A DNA stretch of 64,000 nucleotides from Granulosicoccus antarcticus IMCC3135 (GCF_002215215.1 NZ_CP018632.1:6506501-6570500), one strand, 5' to 3'; counted from the first letter of the stretch, positions 1 to 9,771 are shown. Notes: a model not told the origin generated them from the sequence alone. Made by a program: numbers and translations.

Positions 1-263
1 CCGGTTTCCGGGAAAAGGTTCTGGCCCAGTTTGCCACGCACACAAAACAGGCTCGCATGGAACCGGGGAACGTAGTCTTTGATCTCTACACCATCGAGGG
101 TAATGAGGATACGCTGATTGTTTATGAGCGCTGGAAAAACGAGGCGGCGCTGATGGAGAAGCATTTCGCCCATCCTTATGCACAGCAAACAGGTGCGCTG
201 CTGACTGAAGCAGTTCCCGGAGATCTGGTAGAGGCCATGCATTTTTCTACTGAAATTCGCTAG
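1..263 (+). CDS. Antibiotic biosynthesis monooxygenase (ABM) domain protein, 5' partial
   Basis: The frame is open from the left edge (codons from base 3) to TAG at 261-263, so the true start lies outside the window. The visible 86 residues have the pattern of the small dimeric alpha+beta barrel ABM/YgiN family: the stretch around EPGNVVFDLY, then YERW, then FAHPYAQ near the C-terminus. Family members are cofactor-free oxygenases or quinol monooxygenases, often used in detoxification. The substrate cannot be read from sequence. It is the last gene of whatever unit lies to the left; budA begins 63 bases downstream in the same direction, and no clear terminator separates them. Confidence 0.75.
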   Translation, partial: GFREKVLAQFATHTKQARMEPGNVVFDLYTIEGNEDTLIVYERWKNEAALMEKHFAHPYAQQTGALLTEAVPGDLVEAMHFSTEIR

Positions 264-326
264 ACGCCCTGTCACGCAATCAACGACCTGACACTCAATT
301 CGATCACCGACCACAGAATAATCTGC

Positions 327-1175
327 ATGATAATTGAACACAAGAATAGCCTGTTGGCGGCCGCCACAACTCTCGCTGCATTGCTCTCGATCAGTAATGC
401 AAGCGCACACGAGTCACACGAGCACAACGACACCCAAGCAACGGATAGTGTCGACGACAGAAAGGCCATAGAACAATATGGACTGCCTTTGACACTGATG
501 AACACCATTTACGAAGGTCAGATAACGGCAGCTGAAATGAAGTCCCTGGGTAACCTGGGCGTGGGCGTCAGTAATCACCTCAATGGCGAGCTGACAGCGG
601 TGGATGGCGTTGTCTACTCGATAGCGGCTGATGGCACAGCGACGGTTGCCCCCGATGATCTGCAAGCCCCCTATATGTCCATGATCGACTTCGAGCCCAC
701 CCGAACCATTACGATCTCGGACATCAACTCCTTCAAGGATCTGGAACAAGCAGTGCTGGCGAATATCACCTCAGCCAACACCTTACACGTATTCAAGGCA
801 AAGGGATTGTTCTCGTTCACTCGCCTCGCCTCCGCACACGGCGTCGAGGATGAGAACGTCGACTTCTTTGAATACCTGGGCAGTCGGCAGATGTACGATC
901 TGGAGCAAACCGAAGGCACGATTGTCGGGATCTATACACCGGCCTATCTGGGAACCGTCAGTATTCCCGGTTTGCATTTTCACTTTCAGAACGGCGACAA
1001 CACCATCGGCGGGCATATGGAAGACATTCGCTTTGACCAGCTACAGTTCGAGGTACAGGAAGTTGATCGCATCAATTTGGCGCTACCCAACGTGCAGAAG
1101 TTTCGCGATATCGACATGAAGATGATTCAACCGCCTTCAGGTGCTGGCGCCGGCGGTAGCGACAAAAAAGAATAA
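327..1175 (+). CDS. budA: Alpha-acetolactate decarboxylase, exported form
   Basis: This 282-residue protein matches the acetolactate decarboxylase family (2-acetolactate to acetoin plus CO2). The metal-ligand pattern is visible: LHFHF near residue 215, followed by GGH about ten residues later, giving the H-x-H and H ligands of the zinc site. The first ~28 residues are a hydrophobic signal peptide ending near SNASA, followed by a His/Glu-rich linker, so the enzyme is probably exported. No acetolactate synthase or LysR activator (as in bud operons) is adjacent, so it may use overflow acetolactate. It ends 15 bases before the convergent glpD. The start is the first ATG of the frame; its Shine-Dalgarno is weak. 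Confidence 0.9.
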   Translation: MIIEHKNSLLAAATTLAALLSISNASAHESHEHNDTQATDSVDDRKAIEQYGLPLTLMNTIYEGQITAAEMKSLGNLGVGVSNHLNGELTAVDGVVYSIAADGTATVAPDDLQAPYMSMIDFEPTRTITISDINSFKDLEQAVLANITSANTLHVFKAKGLFSFTRLASAHGVEDENVDFFEYLGSRQMYDLEQTEGTIVGIYTPAYLGTVSIPGLHFHFQNGDNTIGGHMEDIRFDQLQFEVQEVDRINLALPNVQKFRDIDMKMIQPPSGAGAGGSDKKE

Positions 1176-1190
1176 ATGCAGCTGTCGGTG

Positions 1191-2855
1191 TCAGTCTTTC
1201 AAGAACGCCGTAGCCGGACTGTCCAGCGGCGGGTGGCCCGCGGGTGTCGTTGGCTGATTCTCGAAGTATTCGTCGAATTTCGCTTGTGCCTGATCGCCGA
1301 ACAGAATCTGGCAGGCTTCGAGCAGCCCCGGTGATTTACGGATGTCATCTTGGCGTACCACCAGGGCAATCTTGGAACGACGACGCAGAAAATCTTCCAA
1401 CTTCGTGATCATCTCGCGGTGAGCGGCCTGCTGAATCTCGCAACGCGTGTACTCGGTGCCTTGGATCAGTATCTCGGCTTGACGTGGATCTTCACGGATA
1501 TTCTCAAGCAAGCCGATGGCCTCAAGGGCATAGCGCCGCCATAGTCGAGTACTGAGCTTCTCGGAGGATTCCGGTGCGGTATAGCTATCCAGATCCATCA
1601 ATCTGGCCTGATGAAAGAATTCTTCTTTGAGCGCCTCATGGGGTTCTCCGTACCACTTGTAGTTGGGGTACTCCATACTCACGCCCATGTCTTTTACTAT
1701 ATCGCAGACCTCATTACCCACATTCAGGCAGTCGGTCAGTTTGCCGCCAAAGATGCTGAGATGGGCCTGTGCCTGATCGCTATCGATGGCATGTTTTCGT
1801 GATAATTGCAGAAAATCACGGCCCTTGCCGCCCTCGGTTTGAATCGCCAGTGGCCTCACGCCACAACGGGTAGCGATGATGTCATCCTCGACCAGAGGCG
1901 TCTCCAACGTCAGTCGTTTATTGATATTGTCCAGCACGAAGCGGATATCCTCTTCGGTGACCTGAACATCAGCATCCTTGACCGGCGTATCGGTGGTGCC
2001 AATGCACGTTCTGGCCCCCATTGGTATGACGAAGAACAGTCGGCCGTCGTCCGCAAAAAACGCCAGAACCCGGCGATTAGGTGTGAGGCGATCCACGATC
2101 AAGTGGATACCTTTTGAAAACGCATGACGGTGCTCGGTCTGCTGCCCGGTCAAACCATTGTGCTGATCCACGTAAGGACCACAGGCGTTTACTACTATCC
2201 TGGCACTTATGTCGAACGTCCGGTCATTGATCACGTCTCTTGCCTGAACCGTCCATAGGCCATTGTCTCTTCGCGCGCCCAGAGACTCCACATAATTGGC
2301 AGCCACGCAGCCCCGGTTCAACGCGGTGCGAATGAAGTTGAAAACGAAACGTGCATCATTGTCATGCAGGTAGGCATCGGAGTACTCAAAACCGCCGATG
2401 CTATCGTCTGTATTGATGATGCTCTCTTCCTGTCGAATGCCCTTGCGTGAGAACAAGCGCGGAATCCTGGTGAAGCAATTACCAAAAAACCAGTACAACC
2501 AGGTGCCAGCCCAAAGATAGATCGGGTGGTAGCGAAAGCCCTTACCAATGGTGGTAAAAAAGCGTATCTCCTGCACCGTCGAGGGATAGCTTTTTATCAG
2601 ATGATTGCGGCTTTTGCACAGTTTTCTGACCAGCGCGAAGTCATAGGTTTCCATGTATTTAATGCCGCCCCAAGCCAGATTTGACGAGTGCATACTGGTC
2701 TGGCCGGCAAAATCCCCACGATCGATCAGCGCGGTCTTCAGACCTTTGCCTGCCAGTGCGGCTGCGGAGACCGCACCGTTGATACCACCGCCGATGATCA
2801 GCACGTCGTAAGTGGTTTGGGGAAGCTTGTCTATATTGCTTTCACGCAGTTGCAT
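1191..2855 (-). CDS. glpD: Aerobic glycerol-3-phosphate dehydrogenase
   Basis: The protein has 554 residues, close to the usual length of the FAD-dependent GlpD family, which oxidises sn-glycerol-3-phosphate to dihydroxyacetone phosphate at the inner membrane and feeds electrons to quinone. The N-terminal dinucleotide-binding motif IGGGINGA lies at residues 21-28, followed by the family stretch with SSNLAWGGIKYME. Further on are the NACGPYVD region and a GTTDTP motif typical of the substrate domain, then the C-terminal alpha-helical domain. No glpK or glpF is next to it. The 5' region to 3154 shows no gene and probably holds divergent promoters for glpD and the cyclase. Confidence 0.92.
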   Translation of the reverse strand: MQLRESNIDKLPQTTYDVLIIGGGINGAVSAAALAGKGLKTALIDRGDFAGQTSMHSSNLAWGGIKYMETYDFALVRKLCKSRNHLIKSYPSTVQEIRFFTTIGKGFRYHPIYLWAGTWLYWFFGNCFTRIPRLFSRKGIRQEESIINTDDSIGGFEYSDAYLHDNDARFVFNFIRTALNRGCVAANYVESLGARRDNGLWTVQARDVINDRTFDISARIVVNACGPYVDQHNGLTGQQTEHRHAFSKGIHLIVDRLTPNRRVLAFFADDGRLFFVIPMGARTCIGTTDTPVKDADVQVTEEDIRFVLDNINKRLTLETPLVEDDIIATRCGVRPLAIQTEGGKGRDFLQLSRKHAIDSDQAQAHLSIFGGKLTDCLNVGNEVCDIVKDMGVSMEYPNYKWYGEPHEALKEEFFHQARLMDLDSYTAPESSEKLSTRLWRRYALEAIGLLENIREDPRQAEILIQGTEYTRCEIQQAAHREMITKLEDFLRRRSKIALVVRQDDIRKSPGLLEACQILFGDQAQAKFDEYFENQPTTPAGHPPLDSPATAFLKD

Positions 2856-3154
2856 AGCTGGGGTACCTGATAAATCGTTGATTTGACCTGAATCGGTATG
2901 ACTCTGGACAACAGCGCCCTGACGGGCTGTTGTTTTAGGCAGCTACTATTGCCACGTGCTTTTGGAACATTGTTCCATTTTTGTCGTTCAGGTGCAATAC
3001 ACTTGAACACCCGTAACTTCAGGGGCTTGGGTGTCACACGACTCGCTAATAAGTGTGTACACGCCTGATGTCGCATTTTGTACACTGTAGATCGGCCAAT
3101 GTTGGTCTGCCTGGCGATTGCTGCTGCGCCTATAACCTGGCCATGTACTTGATC

Positions 3155-4954
3155 ATGACATTCCGCATCCCCATACGCCTTGTCACTGTATTTGGTGTTA
3201 CCACACTGGTAGCCGTGGCTGTTGGCATTGTGTTCTGGCTTGGTCTGGTCAGCGCCACGCAGAACACGCGCTTGCTGATGAGCGATCAGGCCCAGACTCT
3301 GATCAATGCCATGGAACGCGAGATCGATCTGTGGCTGAGCCCCATCCAGCAACAGGCAAACTGGATTGCTGCACATATCAATGCAAATGCCGGCCAACTC
3401 ACCGAGCTTGCCAGCTTTGACCCATTCATGCTGGGTACTCTGGCTGCCACTCCTCAGGTAGCGGGCGTGGCGCTTGTTACCCCGGATGCACAAAGTCAGC
3501 GCTGGCAGCGCGCTGATGGAAAATCCATCGCCGCGGACTGGTCGAATCGCCCGGGCATCAGAAAATGGATAGATACGGGTAGACAAAGACGTGATTCCTC
3601 ATGGATAGAGCCCTTCTTCACAGACACCATCAGCAAGACGATTCTTCTGCACGAGCTCCCTATCCACGCCGATGACGGCCAGCTACTGGTCATGCTGGCG
3701 CAGATCGTACCCGTCGAAGAACTCTCACGCCATATGATCGATTTGGCGCCGCGCGAAGGCATGACACCGTTCATCCTCTACGGTACTGATCATGTGCTGG
3801 CCCACCCCTCTCTGACCAAAGAGAGGACCGGGCATGATATTGCCGATTCACCATTGACTCGCCTTGACGAGCTGGATGATGAGGTATTGAAACGCATCTG
3901 GACACCGGATGAAGAGGAGCTGTTTTTCCTGTCCAGTGACGAGCAGCTTCACACCTCTGGCGTTTTCATCAAGGAACAAAAAAGGTTCTTCATATTCCTC
4001 TATCGATATATTCAAAAGTATGGCGAGGAGCCCTGGATCATTGGCGCCTACCTGAATACGGAAACGTATGGCGGTGCCGAGGGGGACCGACTGATGCGCA
4101 GTCTACTGGGCGGGCTTGCTGTGCTGCTGGCAGCCGTCGTCGGCGCATTCTTTCTTGGACGATATATAACGCGCCCCGTCACAGCCATTGCCCAGGCCGC
4201 ACGCCTGGTGGAAGCCAACAAACTGGAAGATGTGCCACTCTTGCAGTCCAGCCATATGCGGGAACTGGATGATGCTGCGCGCTCCTTCAATCAAATGGTT
4301 GTTGACCTACGTGAGCGTACCCTGATTCGCCAGACGCTCGGACAGTTTATACCCGAAGAGGTTGCCAGAAATCTGTTGTCCGATGGCGGTTCACTGAAGA
4401 CCGAAAATTCGGTTGCCACACTTCTGTACTCCGATATCGAGGGCTTTACTCGATTGACCGAGTCCCAGGGATCAACCAGGGTGGTTGCCATCCTGAACGC
4501 CTATTTTTCGGCTATGGTGGACATTCTGGAGCGTCATCAAGGTGTCGTGACTCAGTTTCATGGTGATGCCATTCTTGCCACCTTCAATGTTCCCATCAGC
4601 AATGATGAGCATGCCAGAAACGCCCTGCTGGCCGCATCACAAATGCTCAATTGCATCGATACTCAGACCTTCGCCGATCATTCACTGCGTATTCGCATAG
4701 GCATTGACACAGGCCCTGTCGTCGCCGGTGCAGTGGGTGCTGCCGGACGCCTGAGCTACACGGTGTACGGCAACTCTGTGAACCTTGCGGCCAGACTGGA
4801 AATGCTCAACAAGGAATTCGGAACCCGCCTGCTGATCTCCGACAATACCGCCAGACTTGCGGGTGATGTCATCCCCCTGCGTCTTGTCGGGGAGGTACCG
4901 ATCCGGGGCCAGGCGGACACGATCAGAGCCTTTACTGAAGGTAGCGCATCATAA
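3155..4954 (+). CDS. Membrane-bound class III adenylate/guanylate cyclase with periplasmic sensor and HAMP
   Basis: Starting at ATG 3155 gives 599 residues; a longer frame exists upstream (GTG 3053) but its N-terminus looks like non-coding translation. A first membrane segment (about residues 8-30) is followed by a ~290-residue extracytoplasmic sensor of the Cache/CHASE kind, then a second membrane segment ending in RYITRPVTAIAQAARLVE (HAMP). The C-terminus is a class III cyclase domain with metal-binding aspartates in YSDIEGF and HGDAILATF. The residue that binds adenine in many adenylate cyclases (Lys before xGD) is Gln here (TQFHGD), which is common in one bacterial subfamily, so ATP versus GTP use is not certain. 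Its 3' end overlaps the convergent ABC gene by six bases. Confidence 0.85.
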   Translation: MTFRIPIRLVTVFGVTTLVAVAVGIVFWLGLVSATQNTRLLMSDQAQTLINAMEREIDLWLSPIQQQANWIAAHINANAGQLTELASFDPFMLGTLAATPQVAGVALVTPDAQSQRWQRADGKSIAADWSNRPGIRKWIDTGRQRRDSSWIEPFFTDTISKTILLHELPIHADDGQLLVMLAQIVPVEELSRHMIDLAPREGMTPFILYGTDHVLAHPSLTKERTGHDIADSPLTRLDELDDEVLKRIWTPDEEELFFLSSDEQLHTSGVFIKEQKRFFIFLYRYIQKYGEEPWIIGAYLNTETYGGAEGDRLMRSLLGGLAVLLAAVVGAFFLGRYITRPVTAIAQAARLVEANKLEDVPLLQSSHMRELDDAARSFNQMVVDLRERTLIRQTLGQFIPEEVARNLLSDGGSLKTENSVATLLYSDIEGFTRLTESQGSTRVVAILNAYFSAMVDILERHQGVVTQFHGDAILATFNVPISNDEHARNALLAASQMLNCIDTQTFADHSLRIRIGIDTGPVVAGAVGAAGRLSYTVYGNSVNLAARLEMLNKEFGTRLLISDNTARLAGDVIPLRLVGEVPIRGQADTIRAFTEGSAS

Positions 4955-6334
4955 AGTCAGTGCCAAGGTCTCACTGGTCCACTTTTCGGCAATGGTACGA
5001 TCGTGCGTGACCAGCACCACGGCCGTCTTGCTCATCGCCGTCACCTCGGCAAGTAGCCGCATGGTCTGCTTCTGGGTGACAGGGTCGAGTCTTGAGGTCG
5101 GCTCGTCGGCCAGCAAAATCCTTGGCTTCACGCTCAGGGCTCTTGCTATGGCAATACGCTGAAGCTCACCGCCGGACACCGCATCCGGTTTGCGATCAAG
5201 CAAAGTGGTACTGACCCCGAGTCGTTCCAGAAAGTCCTCGATGACCTGCCATTTGACGCCGTGGAGTTTAGCGACATCTTTCAGGCTTTTTTGCAGAGTG
5301 ACATTGGCTGCAAACGCTGCCGGAGGGTCCTGGTACACTTTCTGAACATCTGTCCTGCCCAGTGCACCATCCTTGATCACCTTGCCCGATACAGGCTCTA
5401 TCAAGCCTGCCAGAGTGTCCAGAAACGTGGACTTGCCCACGCCACTGGGGCCTGTGATGGCAATGCGTTTGCCCGCAGTGATAGACAAGTCTATGGGCTG
5501 TGTCATGACCGCCTTGTGTCGGCCGACGACAAGGCCTTCGGTTCGCATCACAAACTGCCCACTGGTATCCGAGGGCGTCTTCTCCCAGTACGAGGGATCA
5601 GCTTCTATCAGGGACTTTGTATAACTGTGCTTGGGTGCCTGCAATACGGTGTGAGTTGCTCCAGCCTCTACGATGTCACCGCCTTTCAATACCAGCAGAT
5701 TGCCACCGATACGGTTGGCCACCATCGCGTCGTGAGTAATGACTATCAGTACGCCTCCCTTGCCCGGGACCTCGTTGAGCAGACTAACGACGGTACCGGT
5801 TCTGTCCGTATCCAACCCCTTGGTGGGCTCGTCCGCCAACAGTACCGGTGCGCCACCGGCTAACGCTGCCGCGAACGAGACACGCTGCCCCATTCCTCCT
5901 GACAGCTGATCGGGGCGCTTGAACTCTGCCCCTGTCAGCTCAAGATCATGAAAATTGGATTGTGTACATCGCTGAGATTCAGCCTTACTCAAGCCTGCGA
6001 CCAGCCGGTGTGATTCATGAACTTGCTGGTATGAGCGCATGAGAGGATCGAGTGAGCGCCAGGGCTCTTGCGGCAACATGGCTAATGAGTGTCCCCATAG
6101 TTGCTGTCGAACTGAGGGTGACAGTGTGTCTATTCGAGAACCATTGAGCCAGATCTTGCCACAGGCTTTGAGTGAGGCGGGCAATGCTCCCATGATTGCC
6201 TGAGCAATCAGACTCTTGCCAGCACCGGTTTCTCCCATGATCACCAGCGCATTACCTGCTTCCACGCTAAAGGATACCGGCCCAATCAGAGCCTGCTTGC
6301 CATGACTGACGACCAAGGATTCAACGATTAGCAT
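4949..6334 (-). CDS. ABC transporter ATPase, two fused nucleotide-binding domains (dipeptide/nickel type)
   Basis: Starting at ATG 6334 the protein has 461 residues and contains two complete ABC ATPase domains. The first has Walker A GETGAGKSL, signature LSGGMGQR and Walker B VLLADEPTKGLD; the second has GPSGVGKST, SGGELQR and ILLADEPTSRLD. It is a fused DppD/DppF (OppD/OppF, NikD/NikE, CntD/CntF) pair that would power the two permeases encoded just upstream. Its start overlaps the end of the preceding permease gene by 14 bases, so translation is probably coupled. The longer frame up to 6403 lies within that permease and is not used here. Confidence 0.88.
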   Translation of the reverse strand: MLIVESLVVSHGKQALIGPVSFSVEAGNALVIMGETGAGKSLIAQAIMGALPASLKACGKIWLNGSRIDTLSPSVRQQLWGHSLAMLPQEPWRSLDPLMRSYQQVHESHRLVAGLSKAESQRCTQSNFHDLELTGAEFKRPDQLSGGMGQRVSFAAALAGGAPVLLADEPTKGLDTDRTGTVVSLLNEVPGKGGVLIVITHDAMVANRIGGNLLVLKGGDIVEAGATHTVLQAPKHSYTKSLIEADPSYWEKTPSDTSGQFVMRTEGLVVGRHKAVMTQPIDLSITAGKRIAITGPSGVGKSTFLDTLAGLIEPVSGKVIKDGALGRTDVQKVYQDPPAAFAANVTLQKSLKDVAKLHGVKWQVIEDFLERLGVSTTLLDRKPDAVSGGELQRIAIARALSVKPRILLADEPTSRLDPVTQKQTMRLLAEVTAMSKTAVVLVTHDRTIAEKWTSETLALTL

Positions 6335-7124
6335 GAGACAAAGATCTTTTTGACTGGCCGGTGGCCAGGTGGACGGCCAGGACGGTGAGAACAAGGCAGG
6401 CAACGGGTTGCAATATGAGCCAGGGAGTTTCGCGCCAATAAGGCAGTAGTTCTGTCATCATGACTCCCCACTCAGCGGTGGGTGGTCGCACGCCGACACT
6501 GACGAAACCCAGCGCCGCCATGGCCGTTACGCTACTGGCAATACCGAACGCTGCCAGGGTCAGCAGCCCGGGCAACAAGTCGGGCAGCAGGTGACGTTTG
6601 ATGATATGCACAGGCCCGAAGCCAAGCAGCTTGGCCGCCTCTACCGCAGGACTGGCCAGCAAGGTTCTTGATCGCTGCCGGCTGTAGCGAAAGAACTCCA
6701 CCCACAGTGTCAGCGCTATCCCCACATACAAGGCCCACCAGCTGCCCGGCGCAATAGCGGCCATCATCAAGACCAGCAACAATCCTGGTAATGCAAGAAT
6801 GGAACTTGATAGTGCATTGGCAATATGCTCCACCCAGCCACCTCGCCAGGCGGCCAGGACACCCAGTGCCACACCCGGCAAAGCGGCAGTGAGTACGGCC
6901 AGCACAGCCAGAGAGAGTGATAATTGTGCGCCTGCCAGCAGTCGGGCAACCATATCCCGACCCAGGTGATCGGTTCCCAACAGATAATGAGAATCTGGTG
7001 GAGACAGAATGTTTCTTAGCGACTGCCTGGCAGGGTCCAGGCCAAACACATCTGGGCCCGCCAATGCCAGGATAAGCATGATCAACAGTAAAGTGACACC
7101 GATGAGACGAGATAGGGACATCAT
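6321..7124 (-). CDS. ABC transporter permease, DppC/OppC/NikC type
   Basis: The 267-residue protein starts at ATG 7124, overlapping the stop of the previous gene in an ATGA. It has an N-terminal membrane helix, the family stretch HYLLGTDHLGRDMVARLLAG, and about six membrane segments with the EAA-like loop (AAKLLGFGPVHIIKRHLLPDLLP) that docks onto the ATPase. It is the second permease of the four-gene importer. A longer frame upstream of 7124 overlaps the previous permease out of frame and was discarded. Confidence 0.88.
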   Translation of the reverse strand: MMSLSRLIGVTLLLIMLILALAGPDVFGLDPARQSLRNILSPPDSHYLLGTDHLGRDMVARLLAGAQLSLSLAVLAVLTAALPGVALGVLAAWRGGWVEHIANALSSSILALPGLLLVLMMAAIAPGSWWALYVGIALTLWVEFFRYSRQRSRTLLASPAVEAAKLLGFGPVHIIKRHLLPDLLPGLLTLAAFGIASSVTAMAALGFVSVGVRPPTAEWGVMMTELLPYWRETPWLILQPVACLVLTVLAVHLATGQSKRSLSHANR

Positions 7125-8071
7125 GATGCGGCCACTCTGTCGCGAGGATCGATCAGCTTGCACAACAGATCGACGCCGAAGTTCAGGGCAACGAACAACA
7201 GCCCGAGCGTCAAGGCGGCGCCTTGCACCATGGGCACATCTCGCTCGAAAATCGCATGCACCAGTGCATGACCAATCCCCGGCCAGGAAAACACCGACTC
7301 GATAATAACAACCCCTTCTATCAGTAATGCCAATTGCACACCGACGTAGGCCACCAGTGGTGCTGCCACATTTCTCGCCACGTGACGCCGCACAGTGGCG
7401 GCTTGTGAAAGCCCCTTGGTTCTGGAGAACTGAAACCATGGGCTGGCCACAGCCTCAACCACGATATCTCTCAATACGCGGTTGGAGACCGCGGCCAGAC
7501 TCAGAGCCAATGCCAGCGAGGGTAGTACCAGATGCCTGATCTCACCGTAGCCCGCCACCGGCAGCAGCTTGAATTGAACCGCCAGCAACAACATCAGAAC
7601 CACAGCCAGAGCAAAGGCCGGAATGGATCGCACCGAGACAGACAAAGCCATCGACAAGCGATCCATCTTGCCTCCCGGATTCAGACCCGATAGAACACCG
7701 ACCGGTATGGCGATCAGCAACGACATCACAATGGCGCTACAGGCCAACAGCAAGGATGCACCCAGCTGCCCTGAAATTTCCTGCCAGACCGGCTGACCAC
7801 TGACCAGAGAACGGCCCAGATCCAGCGTCGCCAATTGTGTCAGCCAACGACCCATTTGCTGGAGAACCGGCTGGTCCAGCCCCAATTCCAGCCTGACGGC
7901 TTCAGCAACCTGGGCATCCATGACATCGTAGCCATAGCGCCCAGCGGCAATCCGGTACGCAGAATCACCCGGCAAGGCCTGCATCATGGCAAAACTGGCA
8001 AGACCGATGACCAGGACCACCAGCAATGCCTGAACCAGACGGGCGCTGCTCATCTGCAGTATTGCGGACAC
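7121..8071 (-). CDS. ABC transporter permease, DppB/OppB/NikB type
   Basis: This 316-residue integral membrane protein starts at GTG 8071, five bases after the binding-protein stop and seven bases after a GGAG; an in-frame ATG at 8053 is the alternative. The N-terminal helix is followed by the DppB-family periplasmic segment (LPGDSAYRIAAGRYG ... VRLELGLDQPVLQQ), then five membrane segments and an EAA loop (RTKGLSQAATVRRHVARNVAAPLV). It is the first permease of the importer. Confidence 0.88.
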   Translation of the reverse strand: MSAILQMSSARLVQALLVVLVIGLASFAMMQALPGDSAYRIAAGRYGYDVMDAQVAEAVRLELGLDQPVLQQMGRWLTQLATLDLGRSLVSGQPVWQEISGQLGASLLLACSAIVMSLLIAIPVGVLSGLNPGGKMDRLSMALSVSVRSIPAFALAVVLMLLLAVQFKLLPVAGYGEIRHLVLPSLALALSLAAVSNRVLRDIVVEAVASPWFQFSRTKGLSQAATVRRHVARNVAAPLVAYVGVQLALLIEGVVIIESVFSWPGIGHALVHAIFERDVPMVQGAALTLGLLFVALNFGVDLLCKLIDPRDRVAAS

Positions 8072-8075
8072 CAGC

Positions 8076-9605
8076 CTACTCCGACCAGCTCAGGGCCTGG
8101 AGTCCATAAGTGCGTTCCAATGGGTCTACCACGACACCCTGCAGCCCCTTGGCAGTGGCGACGGTGTGCTGGTACCAGACCACGGGCGCAACCGGAAGAT
8201 CTTCATGTATCTGCGTGATGACCTGTCGGATCAGTTCATGGCGCTCCTTTGATTCGGCGGAGGCTGCAATGGTGCTGACAGCCTCTGCAACTTCAGGTGC
8301 CTGCCAGTTCATCGCGCCCCAGTCACCACCTCCAACGCCAAAATCTGATTGCACCGCACCGGTTGGATCGACGGTGGATGCATAGTTACGCGCATACAAA
8401 GCCACCGCGAGAGTGCCATCCTGATGACCTGCGGGTATCTCTGAAAAGTTCGACACGCTAACCTCCAGCTCAATCCCGATCTGGCGCCATTGATCCTGTA
8501 ATGCCGCGCCTACCAGCGGCAGTTCCGGCCTATCGGGAAAGGTTCGAAGTGTCAGGCTGAAGCGTTCACCCTCACGCACAAGAATGCCATCCTCTCCTGG
8601 CGTCCAGCCAAGGCTGGCTAGCATCTCGCTTGCTTTCTCCGGACTATACTGCAAGGCTGGCAATGTCTTGTCATACCACTGCTGCAGTGCCGGGGGGAAA
8701 AGCTGAGTGGCAGCCGACTCTGGTGCGCGCATGATACCCGCTGCAATGCCCTCCCTGTCGATGGCCAGACTCAATGCCCGGCGAGCCGTCGGCGTGTCCA
8801 GTAGCGGATGCGCAGCATTCATCTTCAGCAGCATGACTCTGGGAATGGCGACCGATTGTACTTGTACACTATCAACATCGCCAAGGCGCCTGTACCCTGA
8901 TGGATCGAGTGTGTGAACCATATCAGCGTCCCCACTCTCCGCCATCAAGGCCCTTGTTTCAGCGCGTTTCACGGCCAGGTAGCTGGCACCGGAGAGTTTC
9001 GCAGGCTCCCCCCAGTAGTCCTCGTATCGCGAGGTGGTCATCGATTGTGGAACAGACAGGGAGTCGACCTTGAAGGGGCCGGTGCCTATAAGGTTAAGCG
9101 ATTCACCGGTTTCATCCGCAGAAGTTGATGCGGGTATGACCGTAGAGGAATGCGTCAACACAGCGGGCAAGATGCCATAAGGTGAATCGAGTGTCACGAT
9201 CACATCATCCCCATCGGCACTGATCTGACTGATCGGCGCATCATTCAGTGGACCGGGGTTATCTGCAGCACGGGTTAGCGCCTCGGCGACATCGCCACTG
9301 CTCAGCACAGACCCGTCATGAAATGTGGCTTTTCGCAACGTGAATCGCCAGCTCAATCCATCCTCAGCCGCTTGCCAACTCAAGGCCAGCCCGGGTTGAA
9401 GCGTACCGTTCGCATCAGTACTGACCAGCGTTTCCATGACCCCCATTCTCAGGAAGATGAATCCGTCAGTGGCAGGATCAGATCCGGATATCTCCCAAGG
9501 CGTTGCGATGCGAATATCGGTACGTGCATCGGCGGCGTGCAGCGTGGTCGTTGTAATGCCAATGGCCAGGGCAATGAGCAGTTTTGGGAACATGATCTGA
9601 ATCAA
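8076..9605 (-). CDS. Periplasmic substrate-binding protein, oligopeptide/nickel (SBP_bac_5) family
   Basis: The protein has 509 residues with a signal peptide ending near LHA-ADA, then the family core: LQPGLALSW, the FHDGS loop, and IGTGPFKV. A TTG start at 9605 has an AGGA four bases upstream and is used here; ATG 9593 is the alternative. It heads the operon binding protein - permease - permease - fused ATPase. Members of this family carry peptides, nickel or metal-metallophore complexes (for example CntA). A Zur-like palindrome directly upstream suggests a zinc-related cargo, but that is inference; no metallophore synthesis genes are in view. Confidence 0.85.
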   Translation of the reverse strand: MIQIMFPKLLIALAIGITTTTLHAADARTDIRIATPWEISGSDPATDGFIFLRMGVMETLVSTDANGTLQPGLALSWQAAEDGLSWRFTLRKATFHDGSVLSSGDVAEALTRAADNPGPLNDAPISQISADGDDVIVTLDSPYGILPAVLTHSSTVIPASTSADETGESLNLIGTGPFKVDSLSVPQSMTTSRYEDYWGEPAKLSGASYLAVKRAETRALMAESGDADMVHTLDPSGYRRLGDVDSVQVQSVAIPRVMLLKMNAAHPLLDTPTARRALSLAIDREGIAAGIMRAPESAATQLFPPALQQWYDKTLPALQYSPEKASEMLASLGWTPGEDGILVREGERFSLTLRTFPDRPELPLVGAALQDQWRQIGIELEVSVSNFSEIPAGHQDGTLAVALYARNYASTVDPTGAVQSDFGVGGGDWGAMNWQAPEVAEAVSTIAASAESKERHELIRQVITQIHEDLPVAPVVWYQHTVATAKGLQGVVVDPLERTYGLQALSWSE

Positions 9606-9619
9606 TCCATCCTAATAAT

Positions 9620-9642
9620 GATATGTTGTAACATAACAATAC
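9620..9642 (-). promoter_or_regulatory. Candidate Zur operator upstream of the ABC importer
   Basis: The core TGTTGTAACATAACA at 9624-9638 is an imperfect palindrome. It differs at two positions from the TGTTATANTATAACA core known for proteobacterial Zur boxes, and the outer G and C positions of the 23-bp consensus also agree. It lies 15 bases or more upstream of the binding-protein start, where a repressor site would be expected. A left-half match to a Fur box (ATAATGATA at 9615-9623) overlaps it, so Fur is the alternative reading. Confidence 0.5.
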
Positions 9643-9771
9643 TATCACAAGAAACAGACATCGCGGCCCCCGTTATTTTTCATGAAGTACTGCCAACAGA
9701 GAGCAGACTTCCAAAAAGCACAAGCTGCAGGAAGCTGTCATCGCGCCTTGCAAACTGTGGTCAAAACTTAC

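Noticed and set aside
2831-3586. Long minus-strand frame of 251 codons between glpD and the cyclase
   Set aside because: Composition is not protein-like (many Cys/His/Gln) and it lies mostly opposite the well-supported cyclase gene.
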